Origin: Asticcacaulis sp. AC460
Lineage (GTDB): Bacteria > Pseudomonadota > Alphaproteobacteria > Caulobacterales > Caulobacteraceae
Direction: 5' to 3'
DNA length: 64,000 nucleotides
NCBI RefSeq assembly: GCF_000495795.1
Contig: NZ_AWGD01000008.1
Location: forward strand, 248,001-312,000
Made by a program: the position numbers and the translations under genes. This document shows positions 50,822 to 60,222 of the stretch, piece by piece. Numbering within the stretch: position 1 is the first letter of the stretch; each line of letters starts with the position of its first letter. Under the pieces are notes generated by a model. It had not been told where the DNA came from. It saw nothing but the letters and a program-made list of their open reading frames with translations, and did not search any database.

Positions 50822-52614
50822 AGCAATGCCTCGAAACCGTCGATCAGGCCTTCCAGGCGAGCGCAGCCCATTTTCCAGAAGGCCTTGTCGCGTGGGTTCA
50901 TGCCGAAGGGCGCCAGGGCCTCGGTGTAGGTCTTGGTACCGCCGCCTGACAGCAGGGCCTTGTACACCGGTGTAAAGGCTTGCGGATCCTGGCGGCGCTT
51001 CTCCATCAGGGCCGAGACCAGCAGGTCGCCGAAGGCATAGGCGTAGACGTAGAACGGAGCGTGGACGAAGTGGCTGACATAGGCCCACCAGTATTCGTAG
51101 CCTTCGTTCAGCTTGATCGCCGGGCCCAGGGACTCGCCCATAACCTCCAGCCAGATGGCGTTGATCTGTGGGACCGCGACTTCGCCGTCCTGGCGGGCGG
51201 CGTGGAAGCGTTCCTCGAAGCGGTGGAAGGCAATCTGACGGATGACGCTGTTCAGCCCGTCCTCGATCTTGCCGGCCAGCAGGGCCTTCTTGTCGTCGGG
51301 CGAGGCATCGGCGACCAGGTGCTCGAACACCAGGCCCTCGGCGAAGATCGACGCGGTCTCCGCCAGGGTCAGGGGTGTGTCGGCCAGGATGGAACCCAGG
51401 GGTTGGCACAGGGTCTGGTGGACGGCGTGGCCCAGTTCGTGGGCCAGGGTCAGGACTTCGCGGCGGTCGCCGGTGAAGTTCAGCATGACATAGGGATGGC
51501 GGTTGGCGGTCACCGGGTGGGCATAGGCGCCCGACGACTTGCCCGGGCGCGGCGCGGCGTCGATCCACGGCCGGTCGAAGAAGACCTGGGCGCGGTCGGC
51601 GAACTCGGTTCCCATCTGGCGGAAGCTGTCCAGAACGATCTTCTTTGAGTCGTTCCAAGCGTATTGCTTCTGGGTTTCCTGGGTCAGGGGGGCATTGCGG
51701 TCCCAGAAGTCGAGTTGCTTCTTGCCGAGGATCTTGGCCTTCAGCTTGTAATAGCGGTGCGACAGGGCGGTGTAGGATTCCGCCACGGCATCGGCCATGG
51801 CGTCGACGGCGTCCTTGTCGACCTCATTGGCCAAGTGGCGCGAGGCCGCCGGGCTTTCATATTTGCGCCAACGGTCTTCGACTTGCTTTTCGAAAGCGAG
51901 TGTGTTGAGCGCGAGGGCCAGGACCGGCGCGTTTTCTTTCAGCGCTTCGGTGAGGCCACCGGCGGCCGCCTTGCGCACCGCCGGCAGCGGCGATGACAGC
52001 CGGGTCAGGGCTTCGTTGAGGGTGAGAGATTCTTTGCCCACCTTGGCACGCAGCCGGGTCAGGGTCTCGTCGAACAGCCGCGTCCATTGGCCGACCGCCG
52101 GAGCGCGTTCAAGCAACAGCCGCTCCAGCTCAGCCGACAGTTCGTGCGGGCGTGAGGCGCGGATACGGCGCAGCCACGGGCGCCATTTCTGGGCCTTGTC
52201 GACGGTTTTGAGGGCCTGTTCGATCTCCCAGTCATCGAGCTTGTTCAGTTCCAGGCTGAGGAACAGGCTGTCGGCCGATATCATGGCGCCTTGCGCGCCG
52301 AGGTCGGACTGCAGCTTGGCGATCTGCGGGTTTTCGCGGTCGATGGTCGAGGCGAGGGTGGCGTAGGCCATGGCGCCGCCCATGTCGTCCATGGCTTTTT
52401 CGTAAAGCGACGCTGCCTGGTCGATCAGCAGACCCAGGCGTTCGGCATTGCCGCGTGCCGACAGGAAGGCCCCCTGCAGCTTGGCCAGTTCCTTGATGTG
52501 ACCTTCGCCGGACGCGAAGTCCTGGGCGATCTTCGGATCTTCCGGTCCGGAATAGAGGTCGGTGAGGTCCCAAACGGGAAGGGCGGAATCGAGGTTGTTC
52601 GGCATCTGTGTCAT
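50818..52614 (-). CDS. pepF: M3-family oligoendopeptidase F
   Basis: A 598-residue zinc peptidase that degrades short peptides in the cytosol. HELGH at 392-396 supplies two zinc ligands and the catalytic Glu, and LAETASIFAEGLVFEHL the third ligand. Length and the YVMLNFTGDRREVLTLAHELGHAV context fit the PepF/M3B branch. ATG 52614 is used; the longer in-frame region upstream is low-complexity. It is divergent from the sigma-54 regulator and coupled at its end to an 87-residue unknown protein. Confidence 0.93.
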   Translation of the reverse strand: MTQMPNNLDSALPVWDLTDLYSGPEDPKIAQDFASGEGHIKELAKLQGAFLSARGNAERLGLLIDQAASLYEKAMDDMGGAMAYATLASTIDRENPQIAKLQSDLGAQGAMISADSLFLSLELNKLDDWEIEQALKTVDKAQKWRPWLRRIRASRPHELSAELERLLLERAPAVGQWTRLFDETLTRLRAKVGKESLTLNEALTRLSSPLPAVRKAAAGGLTEALKENAPVLALALNTLAFEKQVEDRWRKYESPAASRHLANEVDKDAVDAMADAVAESYTALSHRYYKLKAKILGKKQLDFWDRNAPLTQETQKQYAWNDSKKIVLDSFRQMGTEFADRAQVFFDRPWIDAAPRPGKSSGAYAHPVTANRHPYVMLNFTGDRREVLTLAHELGHAVHQTLCQPLGSILADTPLTLAETASIFAEGLVFEHLVADASPDDKKALLAGKIEDGLNSVIRQIAFHRFEERFHAARQDGEVAVPQINAIWLEVMGESLGPAIKLNEGYEYWWAYVSHFVHAPFYVYAYAFGDLLVSALMEKRRQDPQAFTPVYKALLSGGGTKTYTEALAPFGMNPRDKAFWKMGCARLEGLIDGFEALL

Positions 52615-52779
52615 GCATCGGGCATAGCCAAATTCCCGTTTGAAATCGAGATGGTTTTTCTTCCCGCTGTGGATGAAAGCTTTCTCGTTTTTTTGGCTCG
52701 CCCCATTGGGGATAACCGTACAGAAACGGGACATTAACCCTCTCCTTCAATTCGATGTTCAACCTCTTTGGCTACAACT

Positions 52780-52825
52780 GTCTCAAAACAAACGTACCTC
52801 GCCTTTGCGGGGCGCGTCTCAAAAC
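52780..52825. promoter_or_regulatory. Direct repeats in the pepF/response-regulator promoter region
   Basis: GTCTCAAAAC occurs at 52780-52789 and again at 52816-52825, start-to-start spacing 36 bases, within the 228-base divergent region. The spacing is a little over three helical turns. It could mark a binding site, but the sequence could also be chance. Confidence 0.35.
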
Positions 52826-52842
52826 GAGATGGTGTGCTGAAA

Positions 52843-54294
52843 ATGGCCAAGACGATCCTGATCTGTGACGATGATCCGACGCAACGCCGCCTGATCCAGG
52901 CCGTGCTGGAGCGTGAAGGTTTCATGGTCATGCACGCCGAGAACGGCGCCCAAGCCTATGATCGCCTGACGACCCTGCCCGGGATCGACGCGGTCATCCT
53001 GGACCTGGTCATGCCGGGACAGTCGGGCATCGACACCCTCAAAGAAGTCCGCGCCGCGGGTATCCGTACGCCGGTCGTGGTTCTAACGGCTTCCGGCGGG
53101 ATCGACACGGTGGTCAAGGCCATGCAGGCCGGCGCCCAGGACTTCTTTATCAAGCCGGCATCTCCTGAACGTATTCTGGTATCCGTGCGCAATGCCCTCC
53201 AGATGGGTGACATGGCCGCCGAGGTCACGCGCCTGAAAAAGCATGTCGGTAATCGCATTTCCTTCGACGATCTGATCGGCACGTCGCCGACGATGTTGAT
53301 GGTGCGCCGCCTGGGCGAACGCGCCGCCAAGTCTTCCATTCCCGTCCTGATCCTGGGCGAAAGCGGCGTCGGTAAGGAACTGATCGCCCGCGCCATCCAG
53401 GGTTCGTCGGAACGCGCCGGCAAGCCGTTTGTCGCCGTCAACTGCGGCGCCTTGCCGGAAAACCTCGTAGAATCAATACTTTTTGGCCACGAAAAGGGCT
53501 CGTTTACCGGCGCTTCGGACAAGCACCTCGGCAAGTTCCAGGAGGCCAATGGCGGGACCCTGTTTCTCGACGAGGTCGGCGAACTCCCGCTGGACATGCA
53601 GGTCAAGCTCCTGCGCGCGCTGCAGGAAGGCGAGATCGATCCAGTCGGCTCCAAGCGCCCGGTCAAGGTCGACGTCCGCATCATTTCGGCGACCAACCGC
53701 AACCTGGCTGACCAGGTCAAGGCCGGCCAGTTCCGCGAAGATTTGTTCTATCGACTCAATGTCTTCCCGGTCGAGGCGCCAAGCCTGCGCGAGCGCCGCG
53801 ACGATATTCCGGCGTTGATCGAGCACTTCGTCCGCCGCTTCAATGTCGAAGAGGGCAAGAGAGTCACCGGCGTGTCCAGTGAAGCGCTGCAGATGCTGTG
53901 CGCCTATGAGTGGCCGGGCAATGTCCGCCAATTGGAAAATACGGTCTACCGCGCCATCGTCCTGGCCGACAGTCCGTACCTGCAAGCTTTTGATTTTCCG
54001 GCAATTAGTGGTCAGGCCATGCCGATGCCGGCGGCTGAAGCGCCGCGCATGGGGGTGGTGGAAGCTCACCACGAAGCCATTAACGCCTTACCGGATGCAC
54101 CGGTGCGGATCCTTGATGCGGCAGGGCATTTGCGCAAGCTGGAAGACATCGAACGCGATCTGATCGAACATGCTATCGGCGTCTATGCCGGCCATATGTC
54201 GGAAGTCGCGCGGCGACTCGGAATCGGAAGGTCGACCCTCTACCGCAAGGTGCGTGATTGTGGTCTGGAAGGGCTGGTCAAAGAGGCCGGCTAA
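52843..54294 (+). CDS. Sigma-54-dependent response regulator
   Basis: A 483-residue NtrC-type activator. Receiver domain 1-120 with phospho-acceptor Asp54 (VILDLVMPG); AAA+ domain with Walker A GESGVGKE at 172-179, the sigma-54-contact loop reading GSFTGA (219-224) rather than the canonical GAFTGA, and Walker B FLDEVGE; C-terminal Fis-type helix-turn-helix HMSEVARRLGIGRSTLYRK. The cognate kinase is not adjacent. I start at ATG 52843 at the receiver domain; the open sequence before it is unlike protein. A terminator follows. Phosphorylation would trigger transcription from a sigma-54 promoter not identified here. Confidence 0.93.
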   Translation: MAKTILICDDDPTQRRLIQAVLEREGFMVMHAENGAQAYDRLTTLPGIDAVILDLVMPGQSGIDTLKEVRAAGIRTPVVVLTASGGIDTVVKAMQAGAQDFFIKPASPERILVSVRNALQMGDMAAEVTRLKKHVGNRISFDDLIGTSPTMLMVRRLGERAAKSSIPVLILGESGVGKELIARAIQGSSERAGKPFVAVNCGALPENLVESILFGHEKGSFTGASDKHLGKFQEANGGTLFLDEVGELPLDMQVKLLRALQEGEIDPVGSKRPVKVDVRIISATNRNLADQVKAGQFREDLFYRLNVFPVEAPSLRERRDDIPALIEHFVRRFNVEEGKRVTGVSSEALQMLCAYEWPGNVRQLENTVYRAIVLADSPYLQAFDFPAISGQAMPMPAAEAPRMGVVEAHHEAINALPDAPVRILDAAGHLRKLEDIERDLIEHAIGVYAGHMSEVARRLGIGRSTLYRKVRDCGLEGLVKEAG

Positions 54295-54318
54295 CAGTTC
54301 GCAAAAACTGGAAGTGTA

Positions 54319-54349
54319 GGCGGCGGGTCGTTTGATCCGCCGTTTTTTT
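54319..54349 (+). terminator. Rho-independent terminator after the response regulator
   Basis: CGGCGGGTC pairs with GATCCGCCG (one mismatch) around a short loop, followed by seven T residues. It ends the regulator transcript before the RTX genes. Confidence 0.85.
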
Positions 54350-54443
54350 CCATGTCAGGAGGCATATGGTTTGCACGAAATCTGAGCTTGCGTAACTGTG
54401 TTTTAAGCGTAGCGTGACGCCAAAGCAAAACAGGGAGGCTCTC

Positions 54444-57368
54444 ATGATCAGGTCTTTCGGTAAGCGTGACGCTCTTGGCTCAATCAACGAGAGCGACGAT
54501 GGGCCCGACCCGGTCGATTACGTCGGGACGGACGGCAACGACACCTATGCCGGCGGCGACAATCCCGACCGCATCGAAGGGCTGGGCGGCGACGATTCGC
54601 TGTCCGGCGGCGGCCATGAAGACACCCTCTTCGGGCAGGACGGAAACGACACCCTGGACGGTGGCGACGATTTCGATGAACTCTATGGCGGCAGTGGCGA
54701 TGACGTGCTGACGGATCCGTCGGCGGGTTCGCTTTACGGCGAGGACGGCAATGACACCCTGACGGGAGGCAGCGATGTCAACTCACTCGATGCCGGCACC
54801 GGCAGTGACGCGGTCTACGGTCTTGGGGGGGACGACGAAATCTTTGCAGCCGAAGACGGCATCGATACGCTTGAGGGGGGCAGTGGCGACGACTACGTCG
54901 GCACCGGGGGCGCCGGGAGCTTTGTCGATGGCGGAGAAGGAACCGACTACGTCAATATTGGCCGGAGCACTTCGTCACTGAGCTTCGTGATCGACATGAC
55001 GGTCATCGCGTCCGGCGTGGTCGTGGTCCTGGCGGACGGCACGACGGTGCGCAATTTCGAAGCCGGTTCGGCGGTGTTAGGTTCGGGGCAGGATACGCTG
55101 GTCGGGAGCGATGTCGGCGAATTTTTCGCCGGCGGAGGTGGCAATGATCTGGCCAGTGGCGCCGGCGGTGACGACCGCCTTCTGGGCGAGGCCGGCCACG
55201 ACCGCCTGAGCGGGGGGCTGGGTGGTGACTGGCTGGAGGGCGGCAGCGGCAACGATACCCTGACCGGCGGCGCGGGCAACGACACCTATTCCGTTGACGC
55301 GCTTACCGACCAGATCGTCGAACTGGCGGATGAGGGGCTGGATGCCATCTATGCCACGATCAGCTATTCGCTGGCCGGGACTCAGGTTGAGAGCCTGGTA
55401 CTGGCCGGGAATGCGACGATCGATGGCACCGGGAACGACCTCGCCAATCTCATTTCGGGCAATATCCGCAACAATCTGCTGGACGGCGGACTGGGCAACG
55501 ACACCCTTGAAGGCGGAACCGGCAACGATACCCTGGCCGGCGGCGATGGCGACGACATGGCGACCGGCGGCAACGGCAATGATGTCCTGTTCGGTCATGG
55601 CGGCAATGACACGCTCTATGGCAATGCCGGCAACGACAATTTCTATGGCTCCTCCGGACATGACCTGATGGAGGACACCTCCGGCATCAGCAACATGGAG
55701 GGATGGACCGGCAACGACACCCTGATTGCCGGCGGCCAGGCCGACAATCTCGAAGGCGGAGAGGGCGATGACCTAATCCAGGCGGGTGGCGGCAATGACT
55801 ATGTCGAAGACGACACCTGGTATCTCCTGCTGGGCAACGATACGGTCGATGCCGGCGCCGGCGACGATTTTGTCAGCATACTGGGTGGTGCAGACGTCGT
55901 TGACGGCGGACTGGGCAATGACACGGTGGTCTGGCGCTATGTGGACTTTGAAACGGCCGTCTTTATCGACGCGTCTCAGGCCACCAACGGAACCGGCTCG
56001 ACCCAGTCCAACGGTGCAACGGTGCGCAATGCCGAGAAACTGGTCATCTGGACCGGCGACGGCGACGATACGGTGATCGGCAGTTCTCACGACGATAACT
56101 TCGCGACCTACGATGGCGACGATTCCGTCCAGGGTGGCGCGGGGAATGACCTGATATCCGGCGGGCTGGGGTTCGACACCCTGGACGGCGGCGCCGGCAA
56201 CGACACGATCGCGGTGTACCACGAGGACATTTCGCAGGCCGATGTGCTGTACGGTGGCGACGGTAATGATCAGCTGTACGGAACGCGGACCGGCGATGAC
56301 TTCCTGATGGGCGGCGCCGGTAACGACTCGATCTACGGCGATTTCGGCGACGATACGGCGTCCTACGCCGACGCCACGGCCGGGGTGACGGTCAACCTGA
56401 ATGTGGGGCGGGCGGCGGGGGGCGGTGGGACCGATGTTCTTGATGATATCGAAAACCTGATGGGCTCTGGGTTCAATGACAGCCTGGCCGGTGATGGCGC
56501 CGACAATCGGCTCGACGGCGGTGCCGGCAGTGACAGCCTCTCCGGCAGTTCGGGCAAGGACAGCGTGGAGGGTGGGACGGGCGACGACAACCTCTCGGGT
56601 GGCACGGGAGATGACAGCCTGAGTGGCGGCAACGGCAACGACACGGCCCAGGGCGGCACCGGGGCCGACAGGATGGATGGCGGAGCCGGCATCGACACCA
56701 TCACCTATTCGGTGGCGACAGCGGCCATAGCGGTCGATCTGGCGGTCACTGTGGCGCAAAACACCGCCGGTGCGGGCATGGACCAGATCATGGGTTTCGA
56801 AAACCTGACCGGGTCTGCTTTCAACGATACGCTGGCCGGGGATGGCGGCGGCAATGTCCTGCGTGGCGGCGGGGGCGCCGATCGTATGACCGGGCGGCTG
56901 GGTGACGACACCTATTATGTCGATCATGTCGACGACAAGGTCACCGAACTGCACCTGGAAGGCACCGATCTGATTTACACCTCTGTCAGCTATTCGCTCT
57001 TCGGCCGGGCGGTGGAAGACGTGATCATGACCGGAAGCGGTAACCTGACCGCGACGGGCAATTCGCTGGCCAATCATTTCACCGGCAATGCCGGAAACAA
57101 CGTTTTGGACGGCCAGGGCGGCAATGACACCCTGACCGGCGGGGGCGGGGCGGATATCTTCCTGTTCCAGACGGGCAGTGGCAAGGATACGGTTGCCGAT
57201 TTCAGCACTGCCGATAGTATCAACGTCAACGCCTATAGCGGTGGCGTCGCGACTTCCGGCATGGTCACCCAGGCCGGCAGCCATGTGGTCATCGATCTGG
57301 GTGGGGGTAATATCGTCACTGTGTTGAACGCGGTGCGGGCCACGGTGCTGGACCATATGGTGTGGTAA
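54444..57368 (+). CDS. RTX calcium-binding repeat protein, copy 1
   Basis: A 974-residue protein built almost entirely of RTX nonapeptide repeats of the GGxGxDxLx type, in several blocks separated by beta-rich spacers like NDTYSVDALTDQIVELADEG. There is no N-terminal signal peptide. The C-terminal ~90 residues (GGADIFLFQTGSGKDTVADF and a final hydrophobic VLDHMVW) are those expected of a type I secretion signal. Such proteins fold outside the cell on binding calcium. GGGAGG precedes ATG 54444. Catalytic domains are not visible, so adhesion or surface-layer roles are possible. No type I exporter genes are in the window. Confidence 0.88.
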   Translation: MIRSFGKRDALGSINESDDGPDPVDYVGTDGNDTYAGGDNPDRIEGLGGDDSLSGGGHEDTLFGQDGNDTLDGGDDFDELYGGSGDDVLTDPSAGSLYGEDGNDTLTGGSDVNSLDAGTGSDAVYGLGGDDEIFAAEDGIDTLEGGSGDDYVGTGGAGSFVDGGEGTDYVNIGRSTSSLSFVIDMTVIASGVVVVLADGTTVRNFEAGSAVLGSGQDTLVGSDVGEFFAGGGGNDLASGAGGDDRLLGEAGHDRLSGGLGGDWLEGGSGNDTLTGGAGNDTYSVDALTDQIVELADEGLDAIYATISYSLAGTQVESLVLAGNATIDGTGNDLANLISGNIRNNLLDGGLGNDTLEGGTGNDTLAGGDGDDMATGGNGNDVLFGHGGNDTLYGNAGNDNFYGSSGHDLMEDTSGISNMEGWTGNDTLIAGGQADNLEGGEGDDLIQAGGGNDYVEDDTWYLLLGNDTVDAGAGDDFVSILGGADVVDGGLGNDTVVWRYVDFETAVFIDASQATNGTGSTQSNGATVRNAEKLVIWTGDGDDTVIGSSHDDNFATYDGDDSVQGGAGNDLISGGLGFDTLDGGAGNDTIAVYHEDISQADVLYGGDGNDQLYGTRTGDDFLMGGAGNDSIYGDFGDDTASYADATAGVTVNLNVGRAAGGGGTDVLDDIENLMGSGFNDSLAGDGADNRLDGGAGSDSLSGSSGKDSVEGGTGDDNLSGGTGDDSLSGGNGNDTAQGGTGADRMDGGAGIDTITYSVATAAIAVDLAVTVAQNTAGAGMDQIMGFENLTGSAFNDTLAGDGGGNVLRGGGGADRMTGRLGDDTYYVDHVDDKVTELHLEGTDLIYTSVSYSLFGRAVEDVIMTGSGNLTATGNSLANHFTGNAGNNVLDGQGGNDTLTGGGGADIFLFQTGSGKDTVADFSTADSINVNAYSGGVATSGMVTQAGSHVVIDLGGGNIVTVLNAVRATVLDHMVW

Positions 57369-57453
57369 CGGGCTGATTTCGCGAAACGGCCTGCAACCTT
57401 GAGGTTTGGTTAACTCTCCCGCGGGTATTTTGCCGCCAAGGGGGAGGTGATCT

Positions 57454-60048
57454 ATGACCAAAATTTCCAAAAAAACCGACGCGCTGATTCCGTTGACCCA
57501 GGCGGCCGTCCTGGCGCCCACGCCGGGTAGCGTGCGCGAAGCCAATCTCTGGGGCCTGGCCGGTGACGACAGTCTGACGGGAGGCACGGGGAACGACACA
57601 ATCCATGGCCGCGCCGGGAACGATACGCTGGATGGCGGGGATGGCGACGATCAGGTTTTCGGCGGTGCCGGCGATGATGTGCTGATTGCTGGCGGAGGTT
57701 TCAACCGCCTTTACGGTGAGAGTGGCAATGACCTGTTCATTGCCGGGCCGGGGTTCAGCCACTATGACGGGGGCGCCGGGGTCGACACCATCAGCTTTGC
57801 GGGTGCGACGGCGACGGTCGACATGATCCTGGATGGCGGCTGGGGCGACGTCAGTACGTCAGGCATAGAAAATGTCATTGGCTCGGACTTTCGCGATTAT
57901 ATCAACGGAAGCGCAGGCGACAATTGGCTGGAGGGCGGCGACGGAAACGATGAGCTCTACGGCCATGACGGCAACGACACCCTGTCGGCCGGCGAAGGCT
58001 CCGACTATGCGTTGGGGGGCGCCGGTGACGACGTGTTGTATGCCAGTTCGGGGCCCGATCATCTGGGCGGCGGCGACGGTGATGACCTGATCGAACTCGG
58101 AAATTTCCGCGCCGATGTTTACGGCGGGGTTGGCGATGACACGATCAGTTTCGCCACGGCGACCTATATTGTGGGGATTGACCTTAACCAGAATAATTTC
58201 GGTCTTGGATGGGTTTACGAGGTCGAGAATGTCCTCGGTTCGCCGGGGCAGGATTATATCGGTGGCGACGGCGGTGGGAACCACCTGGACGGCGGCGGCG
58301 GAGACGACTTCCTGTACGGCCGCGACGGCGATGACACCATGACCGGTGGCCAGGGCTTCGACATTATCGACGGCGAAGGCGGTGACGACCTGGTGTTCGA
58401 CAGCAGCGGCAGGGACGTCGTCTATGGCGGCGCCGGCAATGACACGGTTTCCTATATCCACGCGACCGCCGGCGTCAGTCCGTTGTACCTTCTGGGGGTT
58501 GAAAACCAGATCGGCTCCGCCTTCGATGATGTTCTTCTCAGCGTCGGGCTGACCAACACCCTCGATGGACGGGGCGGCGACGACGTCGTCTGGGGACAGA
58601 CGGGGGACGACATCCTGAAAGGCGGCGACGGCGATGACCGGGCCGTCGGCGAGGCGGGCCATGATTCCCTGTCCGGCGGTAACGGCGACGACTGGCTGTA
58701 CGGTGGCAACGGTTATGACAGTTTGGTCGCCGGCGAAGGCAACGATACCCTTTGGGGCGGAAACCATGCCGACAGCCTTTCCGGCGGTAACGGCAGCGAC
58801 TCGCTGGATGGCGGAACCGGCCGAGATACCATGACCGGCGGTGACGGCGACGATTCCTACGTGGTCGATTATGACCTGGACCGGATCAACGAAGCCGCCG
58901 GCAAGGGCACGGATTTGGTCGAGGCCTCGGTCAGCTTTGTTTTGACCGCCAATCTCGAAAACCTGATTTTGGCCGGTACCGGCAACATCTCCGGGACAGG
59001 CAACGGCGGCGACAACCTGCTGACCGGAAACCGAGGCGACAACGTGCTGAAGGGCGGCGGTGGCCATGATGTCCTGGATGGGGGAGGCGGCAATGACACC
59101 CTGGAAGGGGGCGCGGGTAATGACACCTATGTCGCCAGCTACGCCGATGAGGTCGTCGAGCATGCCGGCGAAGGCGAGGACACGGTCCTCACGTCCGGGT
59201 ATTTTTCGCTGGCCGGCATGGCTGTGGAAAACCTGATCATGACGGGCCAGGACGGGTATCATGCCGTCGGCAACGAACTGAACAACAGGATGACCGGCAA
59301 TACCGGCTATAACCGGATCGACGGCGCCGCGGGTGCGGACACGATGAGCGGCGGTCTGGGCAACGATACCTATGTCGTCGATACGCTTTCGGACCTTATC
59401 GTTGAAGCGTCGGGAGAAGGGATCGATCGCGTCGATGCTTCGTTGAGCTATGCCCTGGGCGCCGGGGTCGAGAACCTTTTGCTGACGGGAACGGCCAACA
59501 TCGATGGCGCGGGCAACGGGTTGAACAATGTTCTCACTGGAAATGCGGGCAACAACACGCTTTCGGGTGGCTGGGGCGACGACACCTATTACGTCCAGAA
59601 CGCCGGGGACAAGGTTGTCGAAACGTCCGGCGAAGGCCGTGATACGATCATTTCGTCGATCACGTGGTCGTTGCGGGGGACTGTGGTCGAGAACCTGACC
59701 CTGACCGGCAGCGCCGATCTGAACGGAACCGGCAACGGTCTGGGCAATGTCCTGACGGGCAACAGCGGCAACAATGTCCTCAACGGCATGGGGGCGAAGG
59801 ATAGTCTGACCGGTGGCCTGGGGGCGGATGTCTTTCTGTTCACGGCCAACAGCGGCGCCGATCGCATCACCGATTTCAGTGCGGCGCAGGGCGACAGCCT
59901 CAATGTCAGCGCCTATACGGCGGGCGTTGCCAATGCCGGCCTGGTCAGCCAGTCGGGGCTGGATGTGGTCATCGACCTGGGCGGGGGGAATACGGTCGTC
60001 GTGCTGAATGCGGTGCAGGCCGACGTGCTTGCCCAGATGGTTTGGTAA
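57454..60048 (+). CDS. RTX calcium-binding repeat protein, copy 2
   Basis: An 864-residue paralogue of the preceding gene: RTX repeats throughout, no signal peptide, and an almost matching C-terminal end (DVVIDLGGGNTVVVLNAVQA, final VLAQMVW). From ~residue 465 on, four longer units with the pattern NDTYxVxxxxDxxxE...SVSxxL...GTGN recur. The N terminus (KISKKTDALIPLTQ) is unlike copy 1. GGGGGAGG precedes ATG 57454. It lies 85 bases after copy 1 on the same strand, so both are likely made and secreted together by type I export. Confidence 0.88.
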   Translation: MTKISKKTDALIPLTQAAVLAPTPGSVREANLWGLAGDDSLTGGTGNDTIHGRAGNDTLDGGDGDDQVFGGAGDDVLIAGGGFNRLYGESGNDLFIAGPGFSHYDGGAGVDTISFAGATATVDMILDGGWGDVSTSGIENVIGSDFRDYINGSAGDNWLEGGDGNDELYGHDGNDTLSAGEGSDYALGGAGDDVLYASSGPDHLGGGDGDDLIELGNFRADVYGGVGDDTISFATATYIVGIDLNQNNFGLGWVYEVENVLGSPGQDYIGGDGGGNHLDGGGGDDFLYGRDGDDTMTGGQGFDIIDGEGGDDLVFDSSGRDVVYGGAGNDTVSYIHATAGVSPLYLLGVENQIGSAFDDVLLSVGLTNTLDGRGGDDVVWGQTGDDILKGGDGDDRAVGEAGHDSLSGGNGDDWLYGGNGYDSLVAGEGNDTLWGGNHADSLSGGNGSDSLDGGTGRDTMTGGDGDDSYVVDYDLDRINEAAGKGTDLVEASVSFVLTANLENLILAGTGNISGTGNGGDNLLTGNRGDNVLKGGGGHDVLDGGGGNDTLEGGAGNDTYVASYADEVVEHAGEGEDTVLTSGYFSLAGMAVENLIMTGQDGYHAVGNELNNRMTGNTGYNRIDGAAGADTMSGGLGNDTYVVDTLSDLIVEASGEGIDRVDASLSYALGAGVENLLLTGTANIDGAGNGLNNVLTGNAGNNTLSGGWGDDTYYVQNAGDKVVETSGEGRDTIISSITWSLRGTVVENLTLTGSADLNGTGNGLGNVLTGNSGNNVLNGMGAKDSLTGGLGADVFLFTANSGADRITDFSAAQGDSLNVSAYTAGVANAGLVSQSGLDVVIDLGGGNTVVVLNAVQADVLAQMVW

Positions 60049-60050
60049 CT

Positions 60051-60222
60051 CATATCAACCAACGATGATGTTGACACATCGACCTAAAGAGGCCCCCTCC
60101 GTCTCGACGCACTTCGCCAATGGCCTGCGGCCTGGCTCGCTTGCTCGCCACCTCCCCATTGAAGAAATGGGGAGGAGAAGGAACCAATCCCGATGAGTCA
60201 GAGTCATCATTGGTTGGTATCA
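60051..60222. repeat. Intergenic family B element with terminal inverted arms
   Basis: A B-type core (CCCCTCCG... CCTCCCCATTGAAGAAATGG-type hairpin, 60091-60180) is bounded by inverted arms at 60051-60075 and 60195-60222 that share AACCAA-GATGA. The arms start three bases after the RTX copy 2 stop and end inside the kdpE stop codon. No transposase is present; the structure resembles a small non-autonomous element. Confidence 0.6.

Noticed and set aside
55773-59262. Two long minus-strand reading frames (608 and 467 codons) opposite the RTX genes
   Set aside because: They arise from the repeated Gly-Asp-Asn codons of the RTX repeats, which leave the complementary frame free of stops. The translations are low-complexity and show no domain.
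54500-60040. Regularly spaced short repeats that could suggest a CRISPR array
   Set aside because: The repetition is in-frame nonapeptide coding for RTX motifs, without constant direct repeats or unique spacers of fixed length. No cas genes are present.
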